Source of the DNA: JADJPG01 sp964491875
GTDB taxonomy: Bacteria; Verrucomicrobiota; Verrucomicrobiia; Limisphaerales; JADJPG01
Direction of reading: 5' to 3'
DNA length: 64,000 nt
Assembly: GCA_964491875.1 (NCBI GenBank)
Contig: CAZBIC010000037.1
Span: 1-64,000, forward strand
Of this stretch, positions 1-7,420 are shown in pieces. Positions within the stretch are counted from its first letter, which is position 1, and every line of letters begins with the position of its first letter. Under the pieces are notes generated by a model that saw only the letters and a program-made list of their open reading frames with translations, did not search any database and had not been told where the DNA came from. A program made the translations under genes and the position numbers.

Positions 1-245
1 CTGTCGTGGACATCCGCCTCGATGGGATTCGGATGCACGCCGCTGTGCAGGAACCAGGTTTTGCCCTGCTCCGGTGTGCCGAGCGTCTGCTGCAGCTTCT
101 GAAACGCCTCCGTCGTCAGCAGACCGGGATCGGTGACGACGAGCGGGCGTTTGATGTTGAGCTTCGCGAGACGCGCAGGCAGTTCGCCAAGCGCGCCAGT
201 GCCGGACAGCGTGGTTGTAGGGAAGGAAAACGAGGAGATGCTCAT
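1..245 (-). CDS. Iron-containing alcohol dehydrogenase, N-terminal part (cut by window edge)
   Basis: The first 81 residues are visible; the gene runs off the left edge. The protein begins MSISSFSFPTTTLSGTGAL, followed by LPARLAKLNIKRPLVVTDPG. That is the usual opening of group III Fe-dependent alcohol dehydrogenases: a beta strand, a G-x-G turn for NAD(P), then VVTDPGL. The VHPNP segment near residue 73 is also typical. The iron ligands lie beyond the edge, so the substrate cannot be judged. The ATG at 245 has no clear ribosome site. The gene shares its strand with the PHP phosphatase upstream, 23 bp away. Confidence 0.8.
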   Translation of the reverse strand, partial: MSISSFSFPTTTLSGTGALGELPARLAKLNIKRPLVVTDPGLLTTEAFQKLQQTLGTPEQGKTWFLHSGVHPNPIEADVHD

Positions 246-268
246 GCGGATTTGAGAATGTTCAGAAT

Positions 269-1069
269 CTAAAGCTTTACCATTTCGCGTTTGCGGCCCG
301 TGAATCGGCACCACTCGGTGTAGCCGGCGCTGCGCGCGAGCGCGATGGCCTCGGCGAAGTTGGCGCCGACTTCGCCTGGCGCATGCGCATCCGAGGCAAA
401 CGTAATCGGCACACCGGCGGCGGCGGCCATGCCGACCAGTTGCGGACTCGGGTAAATTTCTTTGCAGTCCTTGCGCAAACCGGCGGTGTTCAACTCCATC
501 GCCACGTCGTGCTTCTTGGCGGCGGAAATGAACTTCGCGAACAAGGGCGTGCAATCTTCCTTCGGGTAGTAGCAGAATTTCTTGCAGAGGTCCGCGTGCG
601 CGATGATTTCAAACAAGCCGGACTCGACGGCCATCGTCAGGCGATCGAAGTACGCGGTCCACACCTCGAACGGATCGCGCTTCTTCCACTCGGAGATACG
701 CGTCGGGTTGTCGAGATCCCACGAGTCGGAAACGTAATGGACTGCGCCGATCAGGTAATCCCACGAATGTCGCGCCGCCAGGTCGCGAATCCAACTTTCC
801 TGACCGGGAATGTAATCGACCTCCATTGCGAGCTTGATGGTCAGGTTCGGATGGTCGCGCCGCGCCTGCTCCACCTTGGCGACGTAGGTATCGAGGTTCG
901 CGCGAAACATGCGCCAGTCATCCCAATCATCGCGTGACATCGGGTTGTGATCTGAGAAGCCGATTTCCGAAAAGCCCAGCCGCACGGCCTGCGCCGCCAG
1001 CTCGGTCGGTTCTCCGACCGCGTGCCGGCACAACGGCGTGTGCATGTGGTAATCAGCGGGGAGAGGCAT
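269..1069 (-). CDS. hisK: PHP-family histidinol phosphatase
   Basis: A 266-residue protein of the PHP metal-dependent phosphoesterase fold. It opens with DYHMHTPLCRHA (H8, H10, metal ligands), followed by IGFSDHNPM, then E-V-D near residue 83, AVHYV, IAHADLCKKF and a C-terminal FASDAHAPGEVG. These are the successive metal-binding motifs of the HisJ/HisK class, which dephosphorylates histidinol phosphate in histidine biosynthesis. The length fits the family (about 260-280). No other his gene is visible, so the substrate comes from family resemblance; another PHP phosphoesterase role is possible. Confidence 0.78.
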   Translation of the reverse strand: MPLPADYHMHTPLCRHAVGEPTELAAQAVRLGFSEIGFSDHNPMSRDDWDDWRMFRANLDTYVAKVEQARRDHPNLTIKLAMEVDYIPGQESWIRDLAARHSWDYLIGAVHYVSDSWDLDNPTRISEWKKRDPFEVWTAYFDRLTMAVESGLFEIIAHADLCKKFCYYPKEDCTPLFAKFISAAKKHDVAMELNTAGLRKDCKEIYPSPQLVGMAAAAGVPITFASDAHAPGEVGANFAEAIALARSAGYTEWCRFTGRKREMVKL

Positions 1070-1120
1070 AATTAAAGCAATCGGCCAACAGGCAGATGCA
1101 CATCCGGGTGTGCAATAAAT

Positions 1121-1531
1121 TCATCTAGCCGGCAGGGTCACGGTGATAGCCGCCATTCGTGAACTATAGGCTGCGAGTCGATTCGACAAAACCTGCTCTC
1201 GTTCACTTGCCGGCGGAATAGTGCGCGGTTCCACCAGATTGATAGGTTCATAAAACTGACCTCGGTATCTCCGAAAGCCATCGTGCTCCAGAACAACCTC
1301 TCTGGACCCGTCTGAAGAGCCTTGCTTCGAAAGGATGACTAGGGCCTTATTGTAATCCTCCGAAAAACGCACTTCATTAACCGCATACCCACGTTCCTTG
1401 AGTTCAGGTGAAGCTTCGACCTGTTTGCGAAACTCTTCCTGATGGGAATATGCAGGACCCTTCTTTTCGTTGGAACATCCCGTCAACGCGATTAGCAGGA
1501 TCGCGAGCGGAGTGGCGAAGTGGCGAATCAT
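1121..1531 (-). CDS. Small lipoprotein of unknown function
   Basis: The protein is 136 residues from the ATG at 1531. It starts MIRHFATPLAILLIALTGC, a lipoprotein signal with an LTGC lipobox, so the mature protein should be lipid-anchored at Cys19. The reading frame extends 11 codons upstream to a GTG at 1564, but that would put a hydrophilic stretch before the signal, so I prefer the ATG. The mature part is hydrophilic, with no motif I recognise. It follows nuoB on the same strand, about 40 bp after the nuoB stop, and may be co-transcribed. Confidence 0.6.
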   Translation of the reverse strand: MIRHFATPLAILLIALTGCSNEKKGPAYSHQEEFRKQVEASPELKERGYAVNEVRFSEDYNKALVILSKQGSSDGSREVVLEHDGFRRYRGQFYEPINLVEPRTIPPASEREQVLSNRLAAYSSRMAAITVTLPAR

Positions 1532-1570
1532 ATGGAACTTCGGAAATCCATTTGTGGAGATCACCCGCGG

Positions 1571-2182
1571 TCATCCGCGCACCATCTTCGGCGGCTGCCA
1601 GACTTTCGGATTGCTCGGCGGCACGAGATCGTGTTCGCCGAACTGCGGCACCGGAAACTCGCTCGGCGCGTCGGCCACCAGATGCCGTGGGCGATTTGGG
1701 CCGGTGAGCTTCTGCTCATCGATCTTCCGCTGGAGAGTCATAAAGGCATGAATCAACGCCTCTGGCCGCGGCGGGCAGCCGGGAATGTGGACGTCGACCG
1801 GCAGAAATCGGTCGATGCCCTTGAGCACGTTATAGCCTTGCTTGAAGGGTCCACCCGAAATCGCACACGCACCCATCGCGATGACGTACTTGGGCTCGGG
1901 CATCTGGTTGTAAAGACGGATGACCTGTGGAGCCATTTTCTTCGTGACGGTGCCCGCGACAATCATCAAGTCGGCCTGACGAGGGGACGGGCGGAAGACT
2001 TCCGCGCCAAAACGCGCGAGGTCGAAACGCGACATTGAAGATGCGATCATCTCGATCGCGCAGCAGGCGAGACCGAATTGCAACGGCCAGACGGAATTTT
2101 TGCGACCCCAGTTGTAAAGATCTTCCAGCGTGGTGGTAAAGACGCCCTGTTTACTGAGTTCGCTGCGAAGTCCTTCGTCCAT
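1571..2182 (-). CDS. nuoB: NADH-quinone oxidoreductase subunit B
   Basis: A 203-residue subunit of respiratory complex I that carries iron-sulfur cluster N2, the last electron carrier before quinone. Diagnostic motifs are WPLQFGLACCAIEM (tandem Cys), DLMIVAGTV, MGACAISGG and IPGCPPRPEA; together these supply the four cluster ligands. The start at 2182 (MDEGLRSELSK) follows a GGAG about 9 nt upstream. The open frame continues to 2479 with no homology and overlaps nuoA, so that extension is rejected. It lies 11 bp after nuoA. nuoC and nuoD do not follow, so the complex I genes are split in this genome. Confidence 0.95.
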   Translation of the reverse strand: MDEGLRSELSKQGVFTTTLEDLYNWGRKNSVWPLQFGLACCAIEMIASSMSRFDLARFGAEVFRPSPRQADLMIVAGTVTKKMAPQVIRLYNQMPEPKYVIAMGACAISGGPFKQGYNVLKGIDRFLPVDVHIPGCPPRPEALIHAFMTLQRKIDEQKLTGPNRPRHLVADAPSEFPVPQFGEHDLVPPSNPKVWQPPKMVRG

Positions 2183-2193
2183 GGGTGCTCCAG

Positions 2194-2565
2194 CTATTTC
2201 CAGGTCAACACACCTTTCATCCACGCCCACGCGAGTCCTTCCACGAGAAGCAGCAGGAAAATCATGATAGCAACAAACGCCCCGACCGAAAGACCAGTGA
2301 ACGCGACGGCAAACGGGAGGAGGAAGATCGTCTCCACATCGAAGATCAGAAAGATAATCGCGTATAGGTAATATTGCGATTTGAACTGAATCATCGCGTC
2401 GCCCTTGGACTCCAGACCGCACTCGTAAGTTGCGTTCTTCTGTTCGCCGGGCTTCTGCGGCGAATACTTGGCAGCCCAAAGTCGGGCGAGCAAGATCGGT
2501 CCGAGCGGGAACGCAATCGCAATGACTAGAAAGACCGTGAGGAAAAGATAGGGGCTTTGATCCAT
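2194..2565 (-). CDS. nuoA: NADH-quinone oxidoreductase subunit A
   Basis: A 123-residue membrane subunit of complex I. It has three predicted transmembrane segments (about 5-29, 66-88 and 93-115) and the conserved loop KNATYECGLESKGDA after the first helix, with the invariant Cys of the quinone-site loop. The second helix carries the family motif YAIIFLIFDVETIFLLPF. The ATG at 2565 gives MDQSPYLF. A longer frame to 2622 runs into the upstream gene and is rejected. It lies one base downstream of the small gene at 2567-2848 and 11 bp upstream of nuoB, a clear operon. Confidence 0.95.
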   Translation of the reverse strand: MDQSPYLFLTVFLVIAIAFPLGPILLARLWAAKYSPQKPGEQKNATYECGLESKGDAMIQFKSQYYLYAIIFLIFDVETIFLLPFAVAFTGLSVGAFVAIMIFLLLLVEGLAWAWMKGVLTWK

Positions 2566-2566
2566 G

Positions 2567-2848
2567 TCAGCCTTGGCGCAGTTCTTGCCGGTGCAGGCCG
2601 ACAGAAGCCGCAATGTCGTCAAACTCCTCGCGACTGACGGATTCCATGGTCTTGCCCTTGGCGGAAAGCTTCTCGTTTATCTTAATGGCCTTTTCGGTCA
2701 TCACCTCGTGCGTTTCATGCGTGCCGCCGACGAGGGCAAAGTTCGGACCGGTGGTGACACGTTTGTGGCCGTCGGAATCCAGTCCCACCCCGAGAAGCAG
2801 CGCTTTCCCTTTGCGCCCAGGCTGTTTCTTGCCAGAAGACTTCGACAT
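2567..2848 (-). CDS. Conserved-looking small protein at the head of the nuoAB operon
   Basis: A 93-residue protein starting MSKSSGKKQPGRKGKALLLG at the ATG at 2848. The N-terminus is Lys/Gly-rich; the C-terminal half (residues 45-90) looks helical and acidic. It has no signal peptide and no motif I recognise. Its stop lies one base before the nuoA start, so translation is probably coupled. A terminator separates it from the RRM gene upstream, which suggests it opens its own nuoAB transcript. A function in complex I is not shown by sequence. Confidence 0.6.
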   Translation of the reverse strand: MSKSSGKKQPGRKGKALLLGVGLDSDGHKRVTTGPNFALVGGTHETHEVMTEKAIKINEKLSAKGKTMESVSREEFDDIAASVGLHRQELRQG

Positions 2849-2925
2849 GCGCGAAAGGCTACGGGGCGCCCGCTTCAAGTCAAGCCTGTGGGCCGAAGTC
2901 CCCGTCCAGATTTGCCTCCAATGGG

Positions 2926-2961
2926 AAAAAGAAAAAGGCCGGCGAATACAACGCGCCGGCC
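2926..2961 (-). terminator. Rho-independent terminator after the RRM gene
   Basis: Reading on the minus strand, GGCCGGCG pairs with CGCCGGCC (plus-strand arms 2937-2944 and 2954-2961) around a 9-nt loop. A T-rich run follows, seen as plus-strand AAAAAGAAAAA at 2926-2936. It ends the RRM-protein transcript and isolates the nuo cluster. Confidence 0.85.
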
Positions 2962-2983
2962 TTTGAGAAACAATCGAAGTCGA

Positions 2984-3310
2984 TCAGTGACGAGGACCAC
3001 GGTCCCCGCGATCGCCCCGGAATCCACCACCGCCACCACCACTGCGAGGCGGGCGGTCTTCACGCGGGCGGGCGATGTTCACAGTCAACGCGCGACCCTG
3101 GAATTCCTTGTTGTGGAACATTTCGACAGCCTTGTTGGCCTCCTCCGCGCTCGCCATCTCGACAAAGGCGAAACCGCGGGACTTGCCCGTGAACTTGTCC
3201 ATCATGACGTTAACGGAGCTGACGACTCCGGCCTGGGAGAAGTGATCCTGCAGGTCGTTGTCCATCGTTTGGTAGGCGAGGTTTCCTACGAAGAGACGTG
3301 ATTCATTCAT
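2984..3310 (-). CDS. RRM-domain RNA-binding protein, glycine-rich tail
   Basis: A 108-residue protein with one RNA recognition motif. RNP2 is LFVGNLAY (residues 6-13) and RNP1 is KSRGFAFVEM (about 42-51). The domain ends near residue 82 (ALTVNIARP) and a short Arg/Gly-rich tail (SGGGGGGFRGDRGDRG) follows, as in bacterial Rbp proteins linked to cold or stress. The start is MNESRLF; the frame upstream to 3652 lacks homology and would cross the rpsO start region. It is transcribed divergently from rpsO across a 277-bp spacer, so it has a long leader. Target RNAs cannot be read from sequence. Confidence 0.92.
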   Translation of the reverse strand: MNESRLFVGNLAYQTMDNDLQDHFSQAGVVSSVNVMMDKFTGKSRGFAFVEMASAEEANKAVEMFHNKEFQGRALTVNIARPREDRPPRSGGGGGGFRGDRGDRGPRH

Positions 3311-3587
3311 AATCAGTACAGTTGGCCGCTCAAAAAACCGAGTGGGGAGTTGCTGCCCTGGCAGTAGCTCTGAATGTCTCTTAATGGTGGTTACCCGACA
3401 TCTGTCTTTCTGACACCGACACCGCTGTTCTTTGCGCTGACTTCTGCGAACCTGAAACATTTCTTTTTTTGCGTCAACAAGAGATTCCTCGGCCATCCGA
3501 GGCAGCACCTGCAAAAATGGGGCTAAAAGAGCTTTACAGCTTCGCAGGCAATCCCCTAACCTCCCGCCCTTACAAATTAACTTAGAG
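3311..3587. promoter_or_regulatory. Divergent promoter region between the RRM gene and rpsO
   Basis: A 277-bp spacer between two divergent genes, so it must hold both promoters. I see no strong -35/-10 pair. The open frames crossing it are non-homologous extensions of the neighbours. The long leader on the RRM side would suit post-transcriptional control, but no stable hairpin stands out. Confidence 0.4.
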
Positions 3588-3857
3588 ATGAGTACGACAT
3601 TGGAAAGCAAAACAAAACTCGTGAAGGATTTTCGTCTCCACGAAAAGGACACTGGTTCTGCGGATGTTCAAATCGCCCTGCTGACGGAGCGGATCAACAA
3701 GCTCACCGCTCACTTGCAGACCAACAACAAAGATCACAGCTCCCGTCGCGGCCTGCTGATGATGGTCGGCCAGCGCCGTCGCTTGCTCGATTACCTGCAC
3801 AGCACTGACACCGCCCGTCATTTGGCCGTGGTCAAGAAGCTGAAGCTTCGTCACTAA
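3588..3857 (+). CDS. rpsO: 30S ribosomal protein S15
   Basis: An 89-residue protein of exactly the usual S15 length. Typical segments are FRLHEKDTGSADVQIALLTERI, the HLQTNNKDHSSRRGLLMMVG motif in the 16S rRNA-binding helix, and RRRLLDYLHS. It binds 16S rRNA early in assembly of the small subunit platform. The start at 3588 (MSTTLESK) fits family alignments. It lies 283 bp upstream of pnp, the classical rpsO-pnp pairing. Confidence 0.97.
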   Translation: MSTTLESKTKLVKDFRLHEKDTGSADVQIALLTERINKLTAHLQTNNKDHSSRRGLLMMVGQRRRLLDYLHSTDTARHLAVVKKLKLRH

Positions 3858-3861
3858 AGTC

Positions 3862-3987
3862 GCGGGCGTTCGGCCCGCCCCCGCGGGCTGACGTGCTCGC
3901 GCCTTGTCTTCCTGAGCAACGGACAGCCAGGTGTGCGCCAAGCCCCAGATTAAAATTTGCCCGGGATCAAGCTCCCCGCTTGATCCC
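3862..3987 (+). promoter_or_regulatory. Two hairpins in the rpsO-pnp intergenic leader
   Basis: The 283-bp spacer holds two stem-loops. One is GCGGGC/GCCCGC (3862-3867 with 3873-3878), directly after the rpsO stop. The other is a perfect 9-bp stem GGGATCAAG/CTTGATCCC (3963-3971 with 3979-3987) about 150 bp before pnp. Neither has a T-run, so they do not look like terminators. In E. coli a hairpin at this place is cut by RNase III for PNPase autoregulation; a similar role here is inference only. Confidence 0.4.
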
Positions 3988-4140
3988 AATTCCCCAGCCA
4001 CGCCCGCGCGGACTGGTCTAGGAATCTCAACCCCCCGTCCGCGCATCAACTCCACCCGCCGGGTCCGGGTAATTTCATTCAGCACCTGCCCCACAGGTGT
4101 TCACTGAAGTTCCTCAGATGCCGGCGGGCCCAAAATCATT

Positions 4141-6306
4141 ATGCCAGAAAAAATAACCGCCCAAGTCGGCGACAAACAGATCACCATTGAAACCGGCAAA
4201 TTGGCCAAGCAGGCCGACGGCGCCGTAACCGTGCAACTCGGCGAAACCATCGTCATTGTGGCCGCCGTGGCCGCGACCAAGGCGAAGGAAGGCCAGGACT
4301 TCTTCCCGCTCACGGTCGATTACCGCGAAAAAGCGGCGGCAGCCGGCAAGTTCCCCGGTGGCTACTTCAAGCGCGAAGGCCGTCCGACGGAAAAGGAAAT
4401 CCTCACCTGCCGCCTCACCGACCGCCCGATTCGTCCGCTCTTTCCCAAGGGCTGGTACAACGAAGTTCAGGTTCAAACCGTCCTGCTCAGCGCGGACGGC
4501 GAAAACGATCCTGATATCCTCAGCATCATCGGCGCATCCGCATCACTCACCGTCAGCGACATCCCGTGGGATGGTCCGCTCGGCGCCGTGCGCGTTGGTC
4601 GCGTCAATGGCAAGTTCGTCGCTAACCCGACTCACGCCGAACAGGCGGAGAGCGATCTTGATCTCGTCTATGTCGGTAACGACAAAGACGTGGTGATGTT
4701 CGAAGGTTCGGCCAAGGAAATCACTGAAGCCGACTTCAACGCGGCGCTCGCCTTCGGTCAGGAATGCTGCCAGCCGATCATCGCCGCGCAGAAGCAGCTC
4801 GCCGCGAAAGCCGGCAAGCCGAAGCGCCAGATTACGCTCAATGTTGTTCCTGAAGAGATTCTCAAGGAAGCCAAGGCTCTCGCCGGCGACCGCTTCGTCC
4901 CCGCGCTCCTGACGCCAGGCAAGCTCGCCCGCGAATCCGCCTGCAAAGCGATTCAAGACGAAGTCGGCACCAAGCTCGTTGAGAAATTCGGCGCAGAAAA
5001 AGTGACGCCGTTCGTCGTGAAGGACGCGTTTTACTACATCCAGAAGGAAGCGGTCCGCAGCCTCATTCTGAACAACGGCAAGCGCCTCGACGGCCGTGGC
5101 TTTGACGCCATTCGCCCGATCTCCGGTGAAGTCGGCATGCTGCCCCGTGCGCATGGTTCGGCGATTTTCGTTCGCGGTGAAACCCAGGCGGTGACCCTCG
5201 TCACGCTCGGCACCGGCGAAGACGCTCAGGAATTCGACAGCTATACGGGTGGCGAGAACGAGAAGAAGTTCATTCTCCACTACAACTTCCCGAACTTCTC
5301 CGTCGGCGAAACCGGACGCATCAGCGGCCCCGGTCGTCGCGAGATCGGCCACGGCGCGCTCGCTGAACGTTCCATCGAGCCGATGCTTCCGCTCGACACG
5401 TATCCTTATGCAGTTCGCGTCACGAGCGAGATCATGGAATCGAACGGTTCCACATCCATGGCCTCTGTTTGCGGCGGCACGCTCGCACTCATGGATGCCG
5501 GTGTCCCGATGATCCGCCCTGTGGCTGGCATCAGCGTCGGCATCTGCACCGAGAAGGACGACACCGCCATCGGTCGCTACCAACTCCTCACCGACATCAT
5601 CGGCTGGGAAGACGCCTACTGCGACATGGATTGCAAAATCGCCGGTACCGACAAGGGCATCACTGGCTTCCAACTCGACCTCAAGCTGAAGGGCCTTCCG
5701 CACAAGCTCATGGCTGAAGCGGTCGAGAAAGCCCGCGTCGCGCGCCTGTCCATCCTCAACGACATGGCGAAAGTCATTGCCGAACCGCGCAAGGAACTCA
5801 GCAAGTATGCTCCGCGCATCGTGCAGATTCGGATCAACCCCGAGAAGATTGGCGCGTTGATCGGACCTGGCGGCAAGAACATCAAGCGCATCGTCGAAGA
5901 GTCCGGTTGCGAGATCAACATTGAGGACGACGGCACGGTGAACGTTTACTCGGTCAGCGCCGAAGGCATGGAAGTGGCCCGCCGCGAAATCGAAGGCATG
6001 ACGGCAGAAGCGGAGATCGGACGGATCTACCGTGGTCGCGTCGTGACCATCAAGGAATTCGGCTGCTTCGTGGAATTCCTCCCCGGCAAGGACGGCCTGT
6101 GCCACATCAGCGAGCTCGCAAACTTCCGCGTCAAGCAGACGGAAGACATCGTCAAGATGGGCGACGAAATCTGGGTCAAGTGCCTGGGTGTCGACGAAAA
6201 AGGCCGCGTGAAACTTTCCCGGAAGGCTGCGATGGCCGAGCGCGACAAGGAAGCCGGCGGCACGGAAGGCGCCGCGAAGGACGCTGAACCTGCTGGTAAA
6301 AACTAA
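4141..6306 (+). CDS. pnp: Polyribonucleotide nucleotidyltransferase (PNPase)
   Basis: A 721-residue phosphorolytic 3'-5' exoribonuclease, full family length. Two RNase PH-like domains come first (about 10-230 and 310-540), the second containing FNFPNFSVGETGRISGPGRR-type active-site sequence, SNGSTSMASVCGG and DAYCDMDCKIAGT. A KH domain follows (IGALIGPGGKNIKRI, about 565-580), then an S1 domain (IYRGRVVTIKEFGCFVEFLP, about 622-690) and a short charged tail. The enzyme works as a trimer in RNA decay. It sits downstream of rpsO, with its own terminator at 6333-6370. Confidence 0.98.
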   Translation: MPEKITAQVGDKQITIETGKLAKQADGAVTVQLGETIVIVAAVAATKAKEGQDFFPLTVDYREKAAAAGKFPGGYFKREGRPTEKEILTCRLTDRPIRPLFPKGWYNEVQVQTVLLSADGENDPDILSIIGASASLTVSDIPWDGPLGAVRVGRVNGKFVANPTHAEQAESDLDLVYVGNDKDVVMFEGSAKEITEADFNAALAFGQECCQPIIAAQKQLAAKAGKPKRQITLNVVPEEILKEAKALAGDRFVPALLTPGKLARESACKAIQDEVGTKLVEKFGAEKVTPFVVKDAFYYIQKEAVRSLILNNGKRLDGRGFDAIRPISGEVGMLPRAHGSAIFVRGETQAVTLVTLGTGEDAQEFDSYTGGENEKKFILHYNFPNFSVGETGRISGPGRREIGHGALAERSIEPMLPLDTYPYAVRVTSEIMESNGSTSMASVCGGTLALMDAGVPMIRPVAGISVGICTEKDDTAIGRYQLLTDIIGWEDAYCDMDCKIAGTDKGITGFQLDLKLKGLPHKLMAEAVEKARVARLSILNDMAKVIAEPRKELSKYAPRIVQIRINPEKIGALIGPGGKNIKRIVEESGCEINIEDDGTVNVYSVSAEGMEVARREIEGMTAEAEIGRIYRGRVVTIKEFGCFVEFLPGKDGLCHISELANFRVKQTEDIVKMGDEIWVKCLGVDEKGRVKLSRKAAMAERDKEAGGTEGAAKDAEPAGKN

Positions 6307-6332
6307 GGCCGCACCCGTCCCTTAAACAATTC

Positions 6333-6370
6333 AAGCGGCCGTGCAGTTCACCCTGCCCGGCCGCTTTTTT
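6333..6370 (+). terminator. Rho-independent terminator after pnp
   Basis: AAGCGGCCG (6333-6341) pairs with CGGCCGCTT (6358-6366) around a 16-nt loop, followed by a T-run to 6370. It lies 27 bp past the pnp stop. The first in-frame GTG of the next small frame (6341) lies inside this hairpin, which argues for a later start for that gene. Confidence 0.9.
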
Positions 6371-6376
6371 CTGACC

Positions 6377-6634
6377 GTGAGAACCGCAACCCGCCTGACA
6401 GCCTTGTTCATCAGCCTCGTCACAGTGGCCTTATGGTTCTTCGGCGGTCCGAATCTCGGCACCACAAGAATCAACGAGGTCGTCCGCGCGGTGGACACCG
6501 CCACGGGGAACGAAACCGTCAGCCACGAGACTCGATTCCTTCCTGGAATAGATTTCCTCGCCATTGGCTTGATCCTCGCCGCCATCGTCTGGGCATCGGG
6601 ACGATTGATGCGACCTTCTCCTTCGGCGTCATAA
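6377..6634 (+). CDS. Small membrane protein of unknown function
   Basis: About 85 residues from a GTG at 6377 (VRTATRLTALFISLV). Two hydrophobic segments are visible, near the N-terminus (TALFISLVTVALWFFGG) and the C-terminus (FLAIGLILAAIVWASG), joined by a polar loop of about 35 residues. The frame opens at 6341, but that codon is within the pnp terminator. It ends 6 bp before apaG on the same strand. No family is recognised; it could be a chance frame, though the paired membrane segments favour a gene. Confidence 0.5.
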   Translation: MRTATRLTALFISLVTVALWFFGGPNLGTTRINEVVRAVDTATGNETVSHETRFLPGIDFLAIGLILAAIVWASGRLMRPSPSAS

Positions 6635-6640
6635 TCTCTC

Positions 6641-7021
6641 ATGTCCGACCCAATTCAGGAACTGCCCGGGCTGACAGTCACCATTGATCAAGTCCTGCAT
6701 CAGCCGGACGCGCAGACGCCACCCGACCGCCGGCATTGCTTCGCCTATTTCATCAGCATCCACAATCACAGCGACGCGACCGTGACGATCAAGGGACGTA
6801 AATGGGTAGTGCGTGACGACGACGGAAACACCATCGCGCTCGAAGGAGACGGCGTGGTCGGCCAGTTCCCCAAACTTCATCCAGGGGAAAAGTTCAGCTA
6901 CAACAGTTACCACGTCTTCAACACCGGCTCTGCCGTCGCCGAAGGAAGTTATCTGGGAATCACTGACGACGGTCGGCGAGTATTTACACGCATTCCACGG
7001 TTTGAAATGCACGTTCCGTAA
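6641..7021 (+). CDS. apaG: ApaG/DUF525 domain protein
   Basis: A 126-residue protein, the normal ApaG length, with a fibronectin-III-like beta fold. Family motifs are FAYFISIHNHSDATVTIKGRKW (about 36-57), the GDGVVGQFPKLHPGEKFSY turn and the C-terminal RIPRFEMH. ApaG is linked in other bacteria to Ap4A metabolism and metal binding, but its biochemical role is poorly defined. It follows the small membrane gene by 6 bp and converges with infA. Confidence 0.93.
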   Translation: MSDPIQELPGLTVTIDQVLHQPDAQTPPDRRHCFAYFISIHNHSDATVTIKGRKWVVRDDDGNTIALEGDGVVGQFPKLHPGEKFSYNSYHVFNTGSAVAEGSYLGITDDGRRVFTRIPRFEMHVP

Positions 7022-7036
7022 AGCCCAAGGAAGTCG

Positions 7037-7255
7037 CTACGCGTGACGGAAAGTGATGCGGGCCTTGTTCAAATCGTAGGGAGTAATCTCCACTTCCACT
7101 TTGTCGCCAGGACAAATGCGGATGAAATTCTTCCTCATTTTCCCCGAGATGTGGGCCAGCACCTCATGCCCGTTGGCCAGCGCCACGCGAAACATCGTCC
7201 CCGGCAACACCTGGGTCACCGTGCCCTGTAATGCAATTGGTTCTTCTTTCGCCAC
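7037..7255 (-). CDS. infA: Translation initiation factor IF-1
   Basis: A 72-residue protein, the exact IF-1 length, when read from the GTG at 7255 (VAKEEPIALQGTV). The OB fold is unmistakable: TMFRVALANGHEVLAHISGKMRKNFIRICPGDKVEVEITPYDL. It binds the 30S A-site during initiation. The open frame continues to 7318 with no homology, so the GTG start is chosen by alignment. It is convergent with apaG, 15 bp apart. Confidence 0.96.
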   Translation of the reverse strand: MAKEEPIALQGTVTQVLPGTMFRVALANGHEVLAHISGKMRKNFIRICPGDKVEVEITPYDLNKARITFRHA

Positions 7256-7420
7256 GAGTTGAACAATTTGGTGGACCAGCCGGAAGGGGATTTGCCAATG
7301 AGACCCATTCACAGGCAAGCCGACAACTTACAAGGCCTCGGACGATGCTGATTTCACACGCCCAAATCAAGCGAGTTTTGGACGACGATTCGCCCACGCA
7401 ACGCGCCCAGCCCCGCCAGA

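Noticed and set aside
2183..2479. N-terminal extension of nuoB
   Set aside because: It overlaps nuoA in another frame and has no homology; the ATG at 2182 fits the family and has a ribosome site.
4543..6105. A 520-codon antisense open frame across pnp
   Set aside because: The sense strand encodes a full, motif-complete PNPase; the antisense frame is a by-product of high-GC codon use.
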